A stretch of 64,000 bases of DNA from an uncultured Collinsella sp. (GCA_900541045.1 UQID01000003.1:59691-123690), one strand, 5' to 3'; positions 26,805 to 36,965 are shown, numbered from the stretch's first letter. Notes: a model not told the origin generated them from the sequence alone. A program made the numbers and translations.

Positions 26805-27704
26805 ATGGGCGAGTATGTCATGAACACTGCCGAGGCTGTGACCGGCAAGGCAGACGCCCCCACCATCGAAATCGCCGCCCACGCTGGCACCTGCTACGGC
26901 GTGCAGCGTGCGCTCGATATGGCCCTGGCGGCTGCCCCGCAGGCGGGGGAGAACGCTCAGGTCCACACCCTGGGCCCGCTCATCCATAATCCCATCGTGG
27001 TGCGCGAGCTTTCCGAGGCAGGCGTCGGTCTGGCCGAGACCCTAGACGACGCCGCATCGGGCACCGTGATCATCCGCGCGCACGGCGTGGTGCCGCAGGT
27101 GATCGAGGCCGCTCGCGAGCGCGGTCTCGACGTGGTCGATGCCACCTGCCCCTACGTGAAAAAAGTCCACGTGGCGGCGGAGCGCCTGGTACGCGAGGGC
27201 TACCGCGTGATCGTCGTGGGCGAGCCGGGCCACCCCGAGGTTGAGGGCATCCTGGGCCATGCCGGCGATGACGCTCAAGTCGTGAGCTGCGCCGCCGATG
27301 CGGACGCGCTGCCGCTCAAGGGCAAGGTTGGGCTCGTCGTGCAGACCACCCAGACCGCGCAGAACCTGGCCGAGGTCGTGGCTGCCATCACGCCGCGCGT
27401 GCAGGAACTGCGCGTGATCAACACCATCTGCGCCGCCACGAGTGAGCGTCAACAGGCAGCAGCCGCACTTGCCAACCGCTGCGACTGCATGGTCGTGGTG
27501 GGCGGCAAGAACTCGGGCAACACCCGCCGCCTGGCGCAGATTTGCGCAAACGCCTGCGAGCGTACGTATCACATCGAGGAAGCTTCCGAGCTTCAGGCCG
27601 CGTGGTTTACCGACGCTCACCACATCGGCATCACCGCCGGAGCCTCCACCCCGCAAGAACACATCGAACGCGCCGTCGAGCGCATCAAGGAGCTTTGCCG
27701 CTAA
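26805..27704 (+). CDS. ispH: 4-hydroxy-3-methylbut-2-enyl diphosphate reductase
   Basis: The start at 26805 is 3 bases after plsC; the longer frame to 26775 begins within plsC. The 299-residue product has the three cluster cysteines in HAGTCYGVQRAL, DATCPYVKKVH and INTICAATSERQ, plus VVGGKNSGNTRRL. IspH is the last enzyme of the MEP isoprenoid pathway, a [4Fe-4S] protein making IPP and DMAPP. Confidence 0.96.
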   Translation: MGEYVMNTAEAVTGKADAPTIEIAAHAGTCYGVQRALDMALAAAPQAGENAQVHTLGPLIHNPIVVRELSEAGVGLAETLDDAASGTVIIRAHGVVPQVIEAARERGLDVVDATCPYVKKVHVAAERLVREGYRVIVVGEPGHPEVEGILGHAGDDAQVVSCAADADALPLKGKVGLVVQTTQTAQNLAEVVAAITPRVQELRVINTICAATSERQQAAAALANRCDCMVVVGGKNSGNTRRLAQICANACERTYHIEEASELQAAWFTDAHHIGITAGASTPQEHIERAVERIKELCR

Positions 27705-27706
27705 TC

Positions 27707-29149
27707 ATGGACCAGACCGTACCCGCATACGCCGCTGAGGTGGCCGATTACGGGCGCAGCCGCGACCCCGAGCCGGGTGAGGGCGCGCTCGTTAAAAACG
27801 TGCGCCCCGAATCGCCCGCATGGGATGTGGGTATCGAGCCGGGCATGCGCGTGCTCACGGTCAACGGCGAGCAACTGACCGATATGATCGTGTGGCTCTG
27901 GGAGGCAGATGACGACACTGTCGAGCTGGAGGTATTCGACCCGCGCGACGACACCGTCACCCCCGTCGAGCTTGACCGCTTTCCCGGCGAGGACTGGGGT
28001 CTGGAGTTCGATGGCCCTATCTTCGATGGCATGCGTACCTGCGTAAATGCCTGCGTGTTCTGCTTTATGACCATGCTGCCCAAGGGCGGTCGCTCCACGC
28101 TCTACATTCGCGATGATGACTACCGCTTGAGCTTTTTGCAGGGCAACTTTGTCACGCTCACGAACCTCACCGACGAAGATGTTCAAAACGTCATCCAACG
28201 CAACATGAGCCCCATGAACGTGTCGGTCCACGCCGTGAGCCCCGACATCCGTCGCCGCATGATGGGCCGCAACGCCCAGCGCGGCATGGACGTGCTCGAG
28301 GCCATCATGGCCGCCGGCATCGAGATTCACGCGCAGATCGTGCTGTGCCCCGGCATGAACGACGGCGAGGAGCTGGAAAAGACTCTGCGCTTTTGCGAGG
28401 AGCACGAGCAAATCACGAGCCTGGGCATTGTGCCGCTTGGATTTACCAAGCATCAGAACCGTTTTAGCTGGTCCTACAGTGACAAGCCCGAGCTGGCGCG
28501 CGAGACTATCGCCATGATCCGGCCCTTCCAGGACCGTGCCTTCGAGCGCTTTGGCCGCCATACCTTCCAGATGAGCGACGAGTTCTACCTGGATGCCGGC
28601 ATCGAGCCGCCTGAGGCGGACTTTTACGACGGCTACCCGCAGTACTACGACGGCATCGGTATGATTCGCTCCTATCTGGACGAGACCGACAACGTGCTCG
28701 CCGCCGATGCCGAGCGCCTGCGCCGCGTTCGCGAGGCAATCGCCGCCCGTGACCAGCGCCTGCTGTGCCTTTCGGGCGCCAGCGCGCGCGATACGGTAGC
28801 GCGTTTTGTGGAATCGCCGCAGGGCCTTGCCGGTACCGTCACGGCCATCAAAAACCGCTACTTTGGCGGCAACGTGGACGTGACCGGCCTCATCGTCGCC
28901 TGCGACATCTTGGAGCAACTGCCACAGGACCTATCGGGGGTTATGCTCTTTGTGCCTAAGCTCATGTTCAACGCCGATGGTATGACCCTTGACGAGTATC
29001 ATCGTGACGAATTACTCGCAAGCCTTACCGGTCGCGGCGCCGAGGTTCATGTGGTGTCGACCATGCCGCATGAGCTGCTCGATACCCTGGAGCACATCCT
29101 TGGCATAACGCCCGCCAATTCAACTATTCCCGCTGAACCTACCCATTAA
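27707..29149 (+). CDS. DUF512 protein: PDZ + radical-SAM-like Fe-S protein
   Basis: The start at 27707 is 2 bases after ispH. The 480-residue protein has an N-terminal PDZ-like segment (GALVKNVRPESPAWDVGIE), then CVNACVFCF, a Cx3Cx2C cluster motif, followed by a TIM-barrel-like part (YRLSFLQGNFVTLTNL, CPGMNDG) and the DUF512 C-terminus. This is a widespread family of unknown reaction, often next to der, as here. Confidence 0.92.
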   Translation: MDQTVPAYAAEVADYGRSRDPEPGEGALVKNVRPESPAWDVGIEPGMRVLTVNGEQLTDMIVWLWEADDDTVELEVFDPRDDTVTPVELDRFPGEDWGLEFDGPIFDGMRTCVNACVFCFMTMLPKGGRSTLYIRDDDYRLSFLQGNFVTLTNLTDEDVQNVIQRNMSPMNVSVHAVSPDIRRRMMGRNAQRGMDVLEAIMAAGIEIHAQIVLCPGMNDGEELEKTLRFCEEHEQITSLGIVPLGFTKHQNRFSWSYSDKPELARETIAMIRPFQDRAFERFGRHTFQMSDEFYLDAGIEPPEADFYDGYPQYYDGIGMIRSYLDETDNVLAADAERLRRVREAIAARDQRLLCLSGASARDTVARFVESPQGLAGTVTAIKNRYFGGNVDVTGLIVACDILEQLPQDLSGVMLFVPKLMFNADGMTLDEYHRDELLASLTGRGAEVHVVSTMPHELLDTLEHILGITPANSTIPAEPTH

Positions 29150-29159
29150 AGGAGAGCAG

Positions 29160-30494
29160 ATGAAACCTATCGTCGCCGTCGTCGGACGCCCCAACGTGGG
29201 CAAGTCCACGCTCGTCAACCGCCTGGCCCAGACGTCGGACGCCATCGTCCATGAGTCCCGCGGCGTCACGCGCGACCGCTCGTATCACACGGCCGACTGG
29301 AACGGCCGCGAGTTCACCATCGTCGACACGGGCGGTATCGAGCCGCTCAAGAGCGATGACGTCTTTGCCACGTCCATCCGCGACCAGGCCCTTGCCGCCG
29401 CCGAGGAAGCCGCCGTCATCCTGTTTGTGGTCGACGGCCGCACCGGCGTCACCGAGGAGGACGAATCGGTCGCCCGCATGCTCAAGCGCTGCGACAAGCC
29501 GGTCTTTCTGCTGGTGAACAAGCTCGACAACCCCGATCGCGAGAATGACAACATCTGGGAGTTCTATTCGCTCGGCATCGGTGAGCCCACGCCGCTCTCG
29601 GCCCTGCACGGCCATGGCACGGGCGACCTGCTCGACGACATCGTGGCCCTGTTGCCCGAGGAGGAGGACGAGGTCGCCGACGAGTTTCCCGATGCGCTGA
29701 ACGTGGCCATCATCGGCCGCCCCAACGCCGGTAAGTCCTCGCTGTTCAACCGCATCCTGGGCGCCGACCGCTCCATCGTGTCCAACATCGCCGGCACCAC
29801 GCGCGATGCCATCGACACCGTCGTCGAGCGCGACGGCAAGCACTACCGCATGGTCGACACCGCGGGCATTCGCAAGAAGAGCACCGTGTACGAAAACATC
29901 GAGTACTACTCCATGGTCCGCGGCCTGCGCGCCATCGACCGCGCCGACGTGGCGCTGCTCGTCGTCGACGCCTCCGTGGGCGTCACCGAGCAGGACCAGA
30001 AGGTCATGGGCCTTGCCATCGAGCGCGGCTGCGCCATCGTGGTGCTGCTCAACAAGTGGGATCTGCTCGACGACGACCGCAAGCGCGAGGCCTGCATGGA
30101 GACCGTTGACCGCCGTCTGGGCGTCATGGCTCCTTGGGCCCAGTACCTGCGCATTTCGGCCCTGACCGGCCGCAGCGTCGAGAAGATCTGGGCGATGGTC
30201 GACGCGGCCGAAAAGACGCGTTCGCAAAAGATCACCACCTCGCGCCTCAACACGTTCCTCACTGACCTGCGCGAGTTTGGCCACACCGTGGTGGACGGCA
30301 AGCGCCGCCTGCGCATGCACTACGTGACCCAGACGGGCGTCAACCCGCCGACGTTTACGTTCTTCGTCAACCACAGCGACCTGGTCAACGACACCTACCA
30401 GCGCTACGTGGAGAACCGCATGCGCTCGACCTTCGATTTTTCCGGCACGCCCATTCGACTCTTCTTTAGGAAGAAGGAGCAAAAGGATGCATAA
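29160..30494 (+). CDS. der: Ribosome-assembly GTPase Der (EngA)
   Basis: The 444-residue protein has two GTPase domains in tandem (GRPNVGKSTL near 10 and GRPNAGKSSL near 185), each with DTxG and NKxD motifs (NKLD, NKWD), and a KH-like C-terminal domain. Der acts in 50S subunit maturation. AAAGGAGAGC precedes the start. It overlaps plsY by 8 bases. Confidence 0.98.
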   Translation: MKPIVAVVGRPNVGKSTLVNRLAQTSDAIVHESRGVTRDRSYHTADWNGREFTIVDTGGIEPLKSDDVFATSIRDQALAAAEEAAVILFVVDGRTGVTEEDESVARMLKRCDKPVFLLVNKLDNPDRENDNIWEFYSLGIGEPTPLSALHGHGTGDLLDDIVALLPEEEDEVADEFPDALNVAIIGRPNAGKSSLFNRILGADRSIVSNIAGTTRDAIDTVVERDGKHYRMVDTAGIRKKSTVYENIEYYSMVRGLRAIDRADVALLVVDASVGVTEQDQKVMGLAIERGCAIVVLLNKWDLLDDDRKREACMETVDRRLGVMAPWAQYLRISALTGRSVEKIWAMVDAAEKTRSQKITTSRLNTFLTDLREFGHTVVDGKRRLRMHYVTQTGVNPPTFTFFVNHSDLVNDTYQRYVENRMRSTFDFSGTPIRLFFRKKEQKDA

Positions 30495-31170
30495 TCCGAT
30501 TCTGCTGACCGCCATCTGCGCCGTGGTCTCGTTCTTTATCGGAGCGATTCCGTTTGGCCTGATCCTGGGCCGTGTGTTCAACCACACGGACATTCGCAAA
30601 GCGGGCTCCGGCAACATCGGCACCACCAACGCCTTGCGCGTAGCCGGCCCCAAGGTGGCCGCGCTCACGCTGCTGCTCGACTGCCTTAAGGGCGCCATCT
30701 GCGTTCTTATCGCCCGTCCGCTCATCGCGAACGTGGGCTATGGCTTTCCGCCGAGCATCATGGCGCCCGGAGCCCCCGGCGACTGGATGCTCGGCGTCAT
30801 TTGCCTGGCAGCGGTGTGGGGCCACATCTTCTCGCCCTACCTCAACTTCCACGGCGGCAAGGGTATCGCGGTCGGTCTGGGCGTCATCCTCGCCTGGTAC
30901 TGGCCCATCGGACTTTCGCTGCTGGGCATGTTTATCGTGGCCGTCGCCATCACCAAGTTTGTGTCCGTGGGCTCGCTTGCCGCGGCCATCGGTCTTCCCA
31001 TCGCCGCTTGTGCGGTCTTTCCGTACGGCAGCCTGGGTCTCAAGTTTTGCATGGCGATGATCGGCATCACCGTGGTGTGGGCGCATCGCGCGAACATCAA
31101 AAAGCTCATGACGGGTAAGGAGTCCAAGCTCTCGTTTACCAAGCGCGTCACCGAGCCCGACGATAAGTAG
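30487..31170 (+). CDS. plsY: Acyl-phosphate glycerol-3-phosphate acyltransferase
   Basis: The 227-residue membrane protein has five or more hydrophobic segments and the PlsY motifs GSGNIGTTNALRV, HGGKGIAVGLG and a GSLAAAIGLPIA segment. It makes lysophosphatidic acid from acyl-phosphate, the step before PlsC. It overlaps der. Confidence 0.96.
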   Translation: MHNPILLTAICAVVSFFIGAIPFGLILGRVFNHTDIRKAGSGNIGTTNALRVAGPKVAALTLLLDCLKGAICVLIARPLIANVGYGFPPSIMAPGAPGDWMLGVICLAAVWGHIFSPYLNFHGGKGIAVGLGVILAWYWPIGLSLLGMFIVAVAITKFVSVGSLAAAIGLPIAACAVFPYGSLGLKFCMAMIGITVVWAHRANIKKLMTGKESKLSFTKRVTEPDDK

Positions 31171-31179
31171 GAGAGAGTC

Positions 31180-32187
31180 ATGAATGTTGCGCTGATTGGC
31201 TCAGGCTCCTGGGGAACCGCCATCGCCGGCCTTGCCGCCGCGCGAGCCAAGCGCGTGGCCATGTGGGCCCATAGCGAGCAGACGGCCGCCGGCATCAACG
31301 GCGAGCACCGCAACCCGCGCTATCTGGTGGACTATGAGCTGCCCGGCAACGTCGTCGCCACCACGGACCTGTCGCAGGCGCTCGACGGCGCCGAGGCCGT
31401 CATCTTTGCCGTGCCCTCCACGCACCTGCGCAGCGTATGCCATCAGGCGGCACCCTGTATCGCCACCGACACCCCGGTACTCTGCCTCACCAAGGGCATT
31501 GAGCCCGAATCTGGACTGCTCATGAGCGAGGTCATTTCAAGCGAGATCGGCAACGAGGCGCGCGTGGCGGCGCTCTCCGGCCCCAACCATGCCGAGGAGA
31601 TCTGCCGCGGCGGACTTTCTGCCGCCGTCATCGCCAGCGAAGACCCTCAGATAGGGGAGACCTTTAAGGACCTACTCCTATCCACGGCCTTCCGCATTTA
31701 CCTGTCGCAGGACATGACCGGCGTCGAGGTTTGCGGCGCAATGAAGAATGTCATCGCCATCGTGTGCGGCATTTCCGCCGGCTCCGGCGCGGGCGACAAC
31801 ACGCTCGCTCTCATCATGACGCGCGGCCTGGCCGAGATCAGCCGCCTGGTGCACGCCCGCGGCGGACAGGCCATGACTTGCATGGGCCTCGCCGGCATGG
31901 GCGACCTCATCGCCACCTGCACGTCGGAACATTCGCGCAACCGCACCTTTGGCTACGAGTTTGCCCACGGCGTGTCGCTCGACGAGTACCAGACGCGCAC
32001 GCATATGGTGGTCGAGGGCGCCGTCGCGGCCCGCAGCGTCAGCGAGCTCGCCCGTTCACTGGGAGTAGACATTCCGCTCACCTTTGCCGTGGAGCAAACG
32101 CTCTACAACGGTGTTACTTTGGACAGGGCGCTCGAGATTCTTACCGACCGCGTCCCCTCTCAAGAGTTCTACGGACTCACCGACTAG
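31180..32187 (+). CDS. gpsA: Glycerol-3-phosphate dehydrogenase [NAD(P)+]
   Basis: The 335-residue protein has an N-terminal nucleotide-binding GSGSWGTAIAGLAA, the motif SGPNHAEEICRG, and the catalytic lysine in GAMKNVIAI. It supplies glycerol-3-phosphate to PlsY, so the two lipid genes belong together. GGAGAG precedes the start. Confidence 0.97.
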   Translation: MNVALIGSGSWGTAIAGLAAARAKRVAMWAHSEQTAAGINGEHRNPRYLVDYELPGNVVATTDLSQALDGAEAVIFAVPSTHLRSVCHQAAPCIATDTPVLCLTKGIEPESGLLMSEVISSEIGNEARVAALSGPNHAEEICRGGLSAAVIASEDPQIGETFKDLLLSTAFRIYLSQDMTGVEVCGAMKNVIAIVCGISAGSGAGDNTLALIMTRGLAEISRLVHARGGQAMTCMGLAGMGDLIATCTSEHSRNRTFGYEFAHGVSLDEYQTRTHMVVEGAVAARSVSELARSLGVDIPLTFAVEQTLYNGVTLDRALEILTDRVPSQEFYGLTD

Positions 32188-32205
32188 CGCAGAAAGGCTA
32201 CTACC

Positions 32206-32877
32206 ATGGGTTCCATCAAAATCGCTCCGTCTGTCCTTTCGGCCGATATGGCCAACCTCAAGGGCGAACTCGACAAGATCGCCGGCGCCGACTTTGTGCA
32301 CTTCGACGTCATGGACGGTCACTTTACCGGCAACCTCACCTTTGGCGTTGATATCCTCAAGGCCGTCAAGCGCTCAACTGACGTGCCGGTCGACGCGCAC
32401 CTGATGGTGTCGAATCCCGACGAGACAGTCGATTGGTATGCCGATGCCGGTGCCGATATGATCACCGTGCACTACGAGGCCTCCACGCACCTGCACCGCA
32501 CGCTCACGCACCTGCAGCAGCGCGGCGTTAAGGCCGGTGTGGTGCTCAACCCCGCCACGCCCGTCTGCGTGCTCGAAAGCATCATCGACGTTGTCGATAT
32601 GGTGCTACTGATGAGCGTGAACCCTGGCTTTGGCGGCCAGAGCTTTATCCCGGGCACGCTGCCCAAGCTCCACGAGCTCAAGGCCATGTGTGAGCGCCAC
32701 GGCGCGTCGCCCATGATCGAGGTCGACGGCGGCATTTCTTCTAAGAACATCGCCGAGGTCGTCAAGGCCGGCGCCAACGTGCTCGTAGCCGGCTCCGCCG
32801 TATTTAAGTCCGAAGATCCCGCCGCCGAGGTTGCGCTGCTACAGAAGCTGGGCAATGAGGCCGCACAGGAGGCATAG
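32206..32877 (+). CDS. rpe: Ribulose-phosphate 3-epimerase
   Basis: The 223-residue TIM-barrel protein has SVLSADMANL, HFDVMDGHFTGNLTFG, VNPGFGGQSFIP and EVDGGISSKN, with the metal-binding His and Asp residues. It interconverts ribulose- and xylulose-5-phosphate in the pentose phosphate pathway. Confidence 0.97.
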   Translation: MGSIKIAPSVLSADMANLKGELDKIAGADFVHFDVMDGHFTGNLTFGVDILKAVKRSTDVPVDAHLMVSNPDETVDWYADAGADMITVHYEASTHLHRTLTHLQQRGVKAGVVLNPATPVCVLESIIDVVDMVLLMSVNPGFGGQSFIPGTLPKLHELKAMCERHGASPMIEVDGGISSKNIAEVVKAGANVLVAGSAVFKSEDPAAEVALLQKLGNEAAQEA

Positions 32878-32883
32878 ACCCTT

Positions 32884-34062
32884 ATGACCGCAGGTCAAAA
32901 CCGCATACCCGTGAATCTTGACTACGCCGCCTCGACGCCCATGCGCGCCGAGGCGCTCCTTGCGCAGCGCGAATATGACGACAGCGAGCTTGCCGGCGTC
33001 AACCCCAACTCGCTGCACTCGCTTGGACGCAAGGCCGCCGCACGCCTGGAAGTTGCCCGTCGCGAGATCGCCCGTAGCTTTGGCGCACGCGTCCGCCCGT
33101 CCGAGATTATCTTGACCAATGGCGGCACCGAGGCAAACCAGCTGGCGCTCCTCGGACTTCCCGAGGGCGCCCGTCAGCACGACCGCAAGCGCAACCGCGT
33201 GATCGTATCTGCCATCGAGCACGATTCGATTCTGGACAACCTGCCGCTGCTGCGTGCCGGCGGCTTTACCGTCGATCTTGTGCAGCCCTGCCGTGCGGGC
33301 TACATCGAGACCTCCGTGCTGAGCGACTTGCTTGGCGATGACGTCGCGCTCGTGAGCATCATGGCCGCCAATAACGAGACCGGCGTGGTGCAGCCCATCC
33401 GCGAGCTGGCCGCCGCCGCGCATACCGTGGGCGCCCTGTTCCACACCGATGCCATCCAGGGCTACTTGCATATTCCGCTCGATGTCACCGAGCTGGGCGT
33501 CGATGCTATGACCGTTGCCGCGCATAAGATCGGCGGCCCTGTGGCATCCGGCGCGCTCTACCTTAAGAACCGCACGCCGCTGCGCCCCCGCATCTTTGGC
33601 GGTGGACAGGAAGCCGGCCGTCGCGCCGGTACTCAGGACCTGCGCACGCAGCTCGCCTTTGCCGCTGCCGCCTGCACGCTGACGCCCCATGTGGCCGAGG
33701 AGCGCGAGAAGCTGCAAGCCCTTTCCGACAAGCTCTACGCCACGCTTACGGCCCACCCGCGCATTCACGCCACCATGGGTGACTACGCGCAGGCCGACCG
33801 TCTGCCCGGCATGGTATCGATCTATATTGACGGCATGGACTCCGAGGAGCTCATCATCAAGCTCGATGCCGCCGGCTTTGAAGTTTCGGCCGGATCGGCT
33901 TGCTCGAGCGGCAGCATGGACCCGAGCCACGTGCTCAGCGCCATGGGCATTGGCCGCGAGCAGGCTCTGGGCGCGCTGCGCATCTCCTTCGATGACCGCG
34001 TGAATCCGAGCGATCTGGACGACTTTGCCCAGACGTTGCTCTCGATCGTAGGTGGCGCATGA
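32884..34062 (+). CDS. Cysteine desulfurase (NifS/IscS family)
   Basis: The 392-residue PLP enzyme has NGGTEANQLAL, SAIEHDS, the PLP-binding lysine in VAAHKIGGP and the active-site cysteine in SAGSACSSGSMDPSHVL. It moves sulfur from cysteine to Fe-S cluster or tRNA thiolation partners. No scaffold gene is nearby, so its partner is not shown. It overlaps the next gene by 4 bases (ATGA). Confidence 0.93.
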   Translation: MTAGQNRIPVNLDYAASTPMRAEALLAQREYDDSELAGVNPNSLHSLGRKAAARLEVARREIARSFGARVRPSEIILTNGGTEANQLALLGLPEGARQHDRKRNRVIVSAIEHDSILDNLPLLRAGGFTVDLVQPCRAGYIETSVLSDLLGDDVALVSIMAANNETGVVQPIRELAAAAHTVGALFHTDAIQGYLHIPLDVTELGVDAMTVAAHKIGGPVASGALYLKNRTPLRPRIFGGGQEAGRRAGTQDLRTQLAFAAAACTLTPHVAEEREKLQALSDKLYATLTAHPRIHATMGDYAQADRLPGMVSIYIDGMDSEELIIKLDAAGFEVSAGSACSSGSMDPSHVLSAMGIGREQALGALRISFDDRVNPSDLDDFAQTLLSIVGGA

Positions 34063-34868
34063 TCGTTTCCGAGCTTGAACGTGCGCTGCTCGCGCGCTAC
34101 CCCAAGACGGACGCCGAGGGCTGGGACCACGTAGGCTTATCCGTGGGCAACCCTGCCGCCGAGATTACGGGCGTGGCCTGCGCACTTGACGCAACCGAGG
34201 CCAACGTGCATCGCGCTCTCGAGGCCGGCGCCAACGTGCTGCTGACGCATCATCCCATCTATATCAAGGCGCCCGAGGCCTTTTGTCCGGCCGACTCCGC
34301 GCGTCCCCAGTGCAGCGCTGCACTGTACGAGGCGGCTCGTTGCGGCGTAAGCATCATCTCGCTTCATACCAACCTGGACCGCTCGCACGAAGCGCGCGTT
34401 CGCCTGAGTGAGCTGCTGGGCGCTGAGCCCATGAGCTCGCTGGAGCATGCGGACGAGCCTGCGCTCACCGGTCTGGGCGCACTCGCGAACCTCCACGAGG
34501 CCCGCAACCTGCGCGATCTCGCACACCGTGCCGCCACGGCCTTTGGCAGCGACCCGCGCGTATGGGGCGAAGCCGAGCATCCGTGCCGTACCGTCGCCAT
34601 TTTGGGCGGCTCCCTGGGCGACTTTGGAGAGCTCGCCATCGCCGCGGGCGCAGATGTTATTGTGACCGGAGAGGCCGGCTACCACGTGGCGCAGGACCTT
34701 GCCTTGCGTGGCCTGAGCGTGATTCTGCTCGGCCACGACCGCTCCGAGGAGCCGTTCGTGGATATCTTGATGAACTCTGCAGTTGACGCAGGGGTCGACC
34801 CCCCTCATACGATTAAAATACTGAACCCTTGCCAATGGTGGACTGTGACAAAAGGAGAGAACTTATGA
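34059..34868 (+). CDS. Nif3-like dinuclear metal center protein
   Basis: The 269-residue protein has GWDHVGLSVGN, the metal-binding LLTHHPIY and the C-terminal GADVIVTGEAGYH and LLGHDRSEEPF. The family binds two metal ions and is often annotated as GTP cyclohydrolase 1 type 2 homolog; its function is not settled. It overlaps the next gene as ATGA. Confidence 0.92.
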   Translation: MIVSELERALLARYPKTDAEGWDHVGLSVGNPAAEITGVACALDATEANVHRALEAGANVLLTHHPIYIKAPEAFCPADSARPQCSAALYEAARCGVSIISLHTNLDRSHEARVRLSELLGAEPMSSLEHADEPALTGLGALANLHEARNLRDLAHRAATAFGSDPRVWGEAEHPCRTVAILGGSLGDFGELAIAAGADVIVTGEAGYHVAQDLALRGLSVILLGHDRSEEPFVDILMNSAVDAGVDPPHTIKILNPCQWWTVTKGENL

Positions 34869-35584
34869 GCGCCGGCGCTACGCTACTCAAGCTGCAACAG
34901 ATCGATTTGGAGCTCGCCCGTAACAAGAGCGAACTTGCCAATATGCCGGAGCTCAAGGAGCTCGCTTCCAAACGTAAGACCTATGTGAAGCTCAAGTCCG
35001 AGATGACCAAGCTCTACGCCCAGCGCAAGGATCTGGACATTGAGCTCGACGACCTCAACACCACCGAGATCCAGACCAACAACGCTATCGAGGCTGCCAA
35101 GAAGCGTCACGTCGATGGTTCTGATTACCGCGAGGTGCAGGACCTGGAGAATGAGCTTGCCACCCTGGCAAAGCGTCTGGACAAGATCGAGCACACCCGC
35201 AAGGACGTCATCGTCGCCCATAAGGAAGCGCTCGACCGCGAGGCTCGCGCGCAGGCCATCATCGCCAAGTTCGAGGAGGGCGTGAAGGCCGATACCAAGG
35301 CCGCTCGTGCCAAGGCCGCCGACCTGCAGGCCCAGATTGACGCCGCCACCAAGGAGCGCACTGCGCTGGCTGCCACGCTGCCGACTGACGTGCTCACCGA
35401 TTACGAGCGCCTGCTCAAGCAGTTCCGCGGCCTGGCCGTCGAGACCATCAAGGGCAACACTCCCAGCATCTGCCACACCGCGCTGCAAGCATCGTCCATG
35501 AGCGACCTCAACCACGACGGTAGCGAGATCGCGCACTGCCCGTATTGCCACCGCCTGCTGGTGCTTCCGAGCAAGGAAGCTTAA
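34865..35584 (+). CDS. DUF164 coiled-coil zinc-ribbon protein
   Basis: The start at 34865 follows AAAGGAGAG and overlaps the Nif3 stop. The 239-residue protein is a long coiled coil (about residues 5 to 190) ending in a zinc ribbon, with only HCPYCHRLL visible as a cysteine pair plus an upstream ICHTAL. Proteins of this type often sit beside Nif3 genes. A role in nucleic-acid or protein quality control has been suggested for the family but is not shown here. Confidence 0.9.
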   Translation: MSAGATLLKLQQIDLELARNKSELANMPELKELASKRKTYVKLKSEMTKLYAQRKDLDIELDDLNTTEIQTNNAIEAAKKRHVDGSDYREVQDLENELATLAKRLDKIEHTRKDVIVAHKEALDREARAQAIIAKFEEGVKADTKAARAKAADLQAQIDAATKERTALAATLPTDVLTDYERLLKQFRGLAVETIKGNTPSICHTALQASSMSDLNHDGSEIAHCPYCHRLLVLPSKEA

Positions 35585-35587
35585 ACG

Positions 35588-36799
35588 ATGGCGGCGCCCA
35601 ATAATTCAATGCAACTTGAGGGAAAAACGATCCTGCTGGGCATTACCGGCGGGATCGCCGCCTATAAGTCGTGCAATATCGTGCGCCTGCTGCAAAAACG
35701 CGGCGCGCGCGTCAAGGTCGTTATGAGCGAGCATGCCACGGAGTTTGTGGGCCCGCTCACCTTCCGCGCGCTCACCAATGAGCCGGTCGCGGTAGGTCTG
35801 TTCGATGACCCCTCCGACCCCATCCACCACATTTCGCTCGCGCAGGAACCTGACCTGGTGGTCGTGGCGCCTGCCACGGCAAATATCATCGCTAAGATGG
35901 CCAACGGCATTGCCGATGACCTCATCTCCACGACGCTGCTCGCCACGCCGCGACCCATTGTGATCGCGCCGGCCATGAACAATGGCATGTGGAAGGCGCC
36001 GGCGACCCAGGCCAATATGGCCACGCTGCGCGACCGCGGGGTGCACGTAGTTGGCCCCGGTAGTGGCTACCTTGCCTGCGGCGACGTCGACACGGGACGC
36101 ATGAGCGAGCCCGAGGACATCGTCGAAGCCATCTGCGAGGTGCTCAACCCCGTGCCCCAGGACCTTGCAGGCAAGCGCATCGTGATTACCGCCGGCCCAA
36201 CGCACGAACCGATCGACCCTGTGCGCTTCATCGGCAACCGGTCGTCGGGAAAGATGGGCATCGCCCTGGCAGGGGAGGCCGTACGCCGCGGCGCTGCGGT
36301 CAAGCTCGTGCTGGGACCGACGTCGCTCGGTGTTCCCCTCGGCGTGGAGTGCGTACGCGTGCAGACCGCCGCAGAGATGCTGCAGGCGGCGCTGAGCGCC
36401 TTCCAAACGGCCGATGGGGCCATTTGCGCAGCGGCTGTCGCCGACTACACCCCCGTATCCCCCGCGGACCACAAGCTCAAAAAGGCCAACGAGCGCTTGG
36501 ATCGCATCGAACTGATCGAGACGGTGGATATCTTGGCCGAGCTTTCGCGCCAAAAGGAAGAGCGCCGTGTAATCGGATTTGCAGCCGAGACCGATAACGT
36601 CGTGGAGTACGCTGAGCGTAAATTGGCGCGCAAGGGTTGCGATGCCATTATCGCCAACGATGTCTCGCGCGCCGATTCGGGTTTTGGAACCGACACCAAC
36701 AAGGCCTGGATTGTGAGCACATCGGGGACGCAGGAACTTCCTGTGCTAACAAAACCCCAGCTCGCAGATACAATTTTAGACTTGCTCAAAAATAATTAA
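35588..36799 (+). CDS. coaBC: Bifunctional CoaB/CoaC coenzyme A biosynthesis protein
   Basis: The 403-residue fusion has the flavoprotein decarboxylase part (GGIAAYKSCNIVRLL; APAMNNGMW; catalytic Cys in GSGYLACGDVDTGRM) and the phosphopantothenoylcysteine synthetase part (AGPTHEPIDPVRFIGNRSSGKMG; ADYTPVSPADHKLKK). It turns 4'-phosphopantothenate into 4'-phosphopantetheine. It is the last gene of the housekeeping run. Confidence 0.97.
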   Translation: MAAPNNSMQLEGKTILLGITGGIAAYKSCNIVRLLQKRGARVKVVMSEHATEFVGPLTFRALTNEPVAVGLFDDPSDPIHHISLAQEPDLVVVAPATANIIAKMANGIADDLISTTLLATPRPIVIAPAMNNGMWKAPATQANMATLRDRGVHVVGPGSGYLACGDVDTGRMSEPEDIVEAICEVLNPVPQDLAGKRIVITAGPTHEPIDPVRFIGNRSSGKMGIALAGEAVRRGAAVKLVLGPTSLGVPLGVECVRVQTAAEMLQAALSAFQTADGAICAAAVADYTPVSPADHKLKKANERLDRIELIETVDILAELSRQKEERRVIGFAAETDNVVEYAERKLARKGCDAIIANDVSRADSGFGTDTNKAWIVSTSGTQELPVLTKPQLADTILDLLKNN

Positions 36800-36807
36800 A
36801 AAAGTTC

Positions 36808-36837
36808 TTGCACAAGTCCAAAGTTTCGGGTTAATAT
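36808..36837 (+). promoter_or_regulatory. Promoter of tRNA-Pro
   Basis: TTGCAC (36808-36813) and TAATAT (36832-36837) are separated by 18 bases, upstream of the tRNA and just after coaBC. Confidence 0.6.
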
Positions 36838-36879
36838 ACTCCCTGTTGCGAGCGAGAGCAGAGCAACAAACAAAAGCTT

Positions 36880-36956
<77 letters not shown>

Positions 36957-36965
36957 GAAGTTTGC

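Noticed and set aside
27701..28918. 405-codon minus-strand frame opposite the DUF512 gene
   Set aside because: Shadow; the plus frame has the Cx3Cx2C cluster motif and family signatures.
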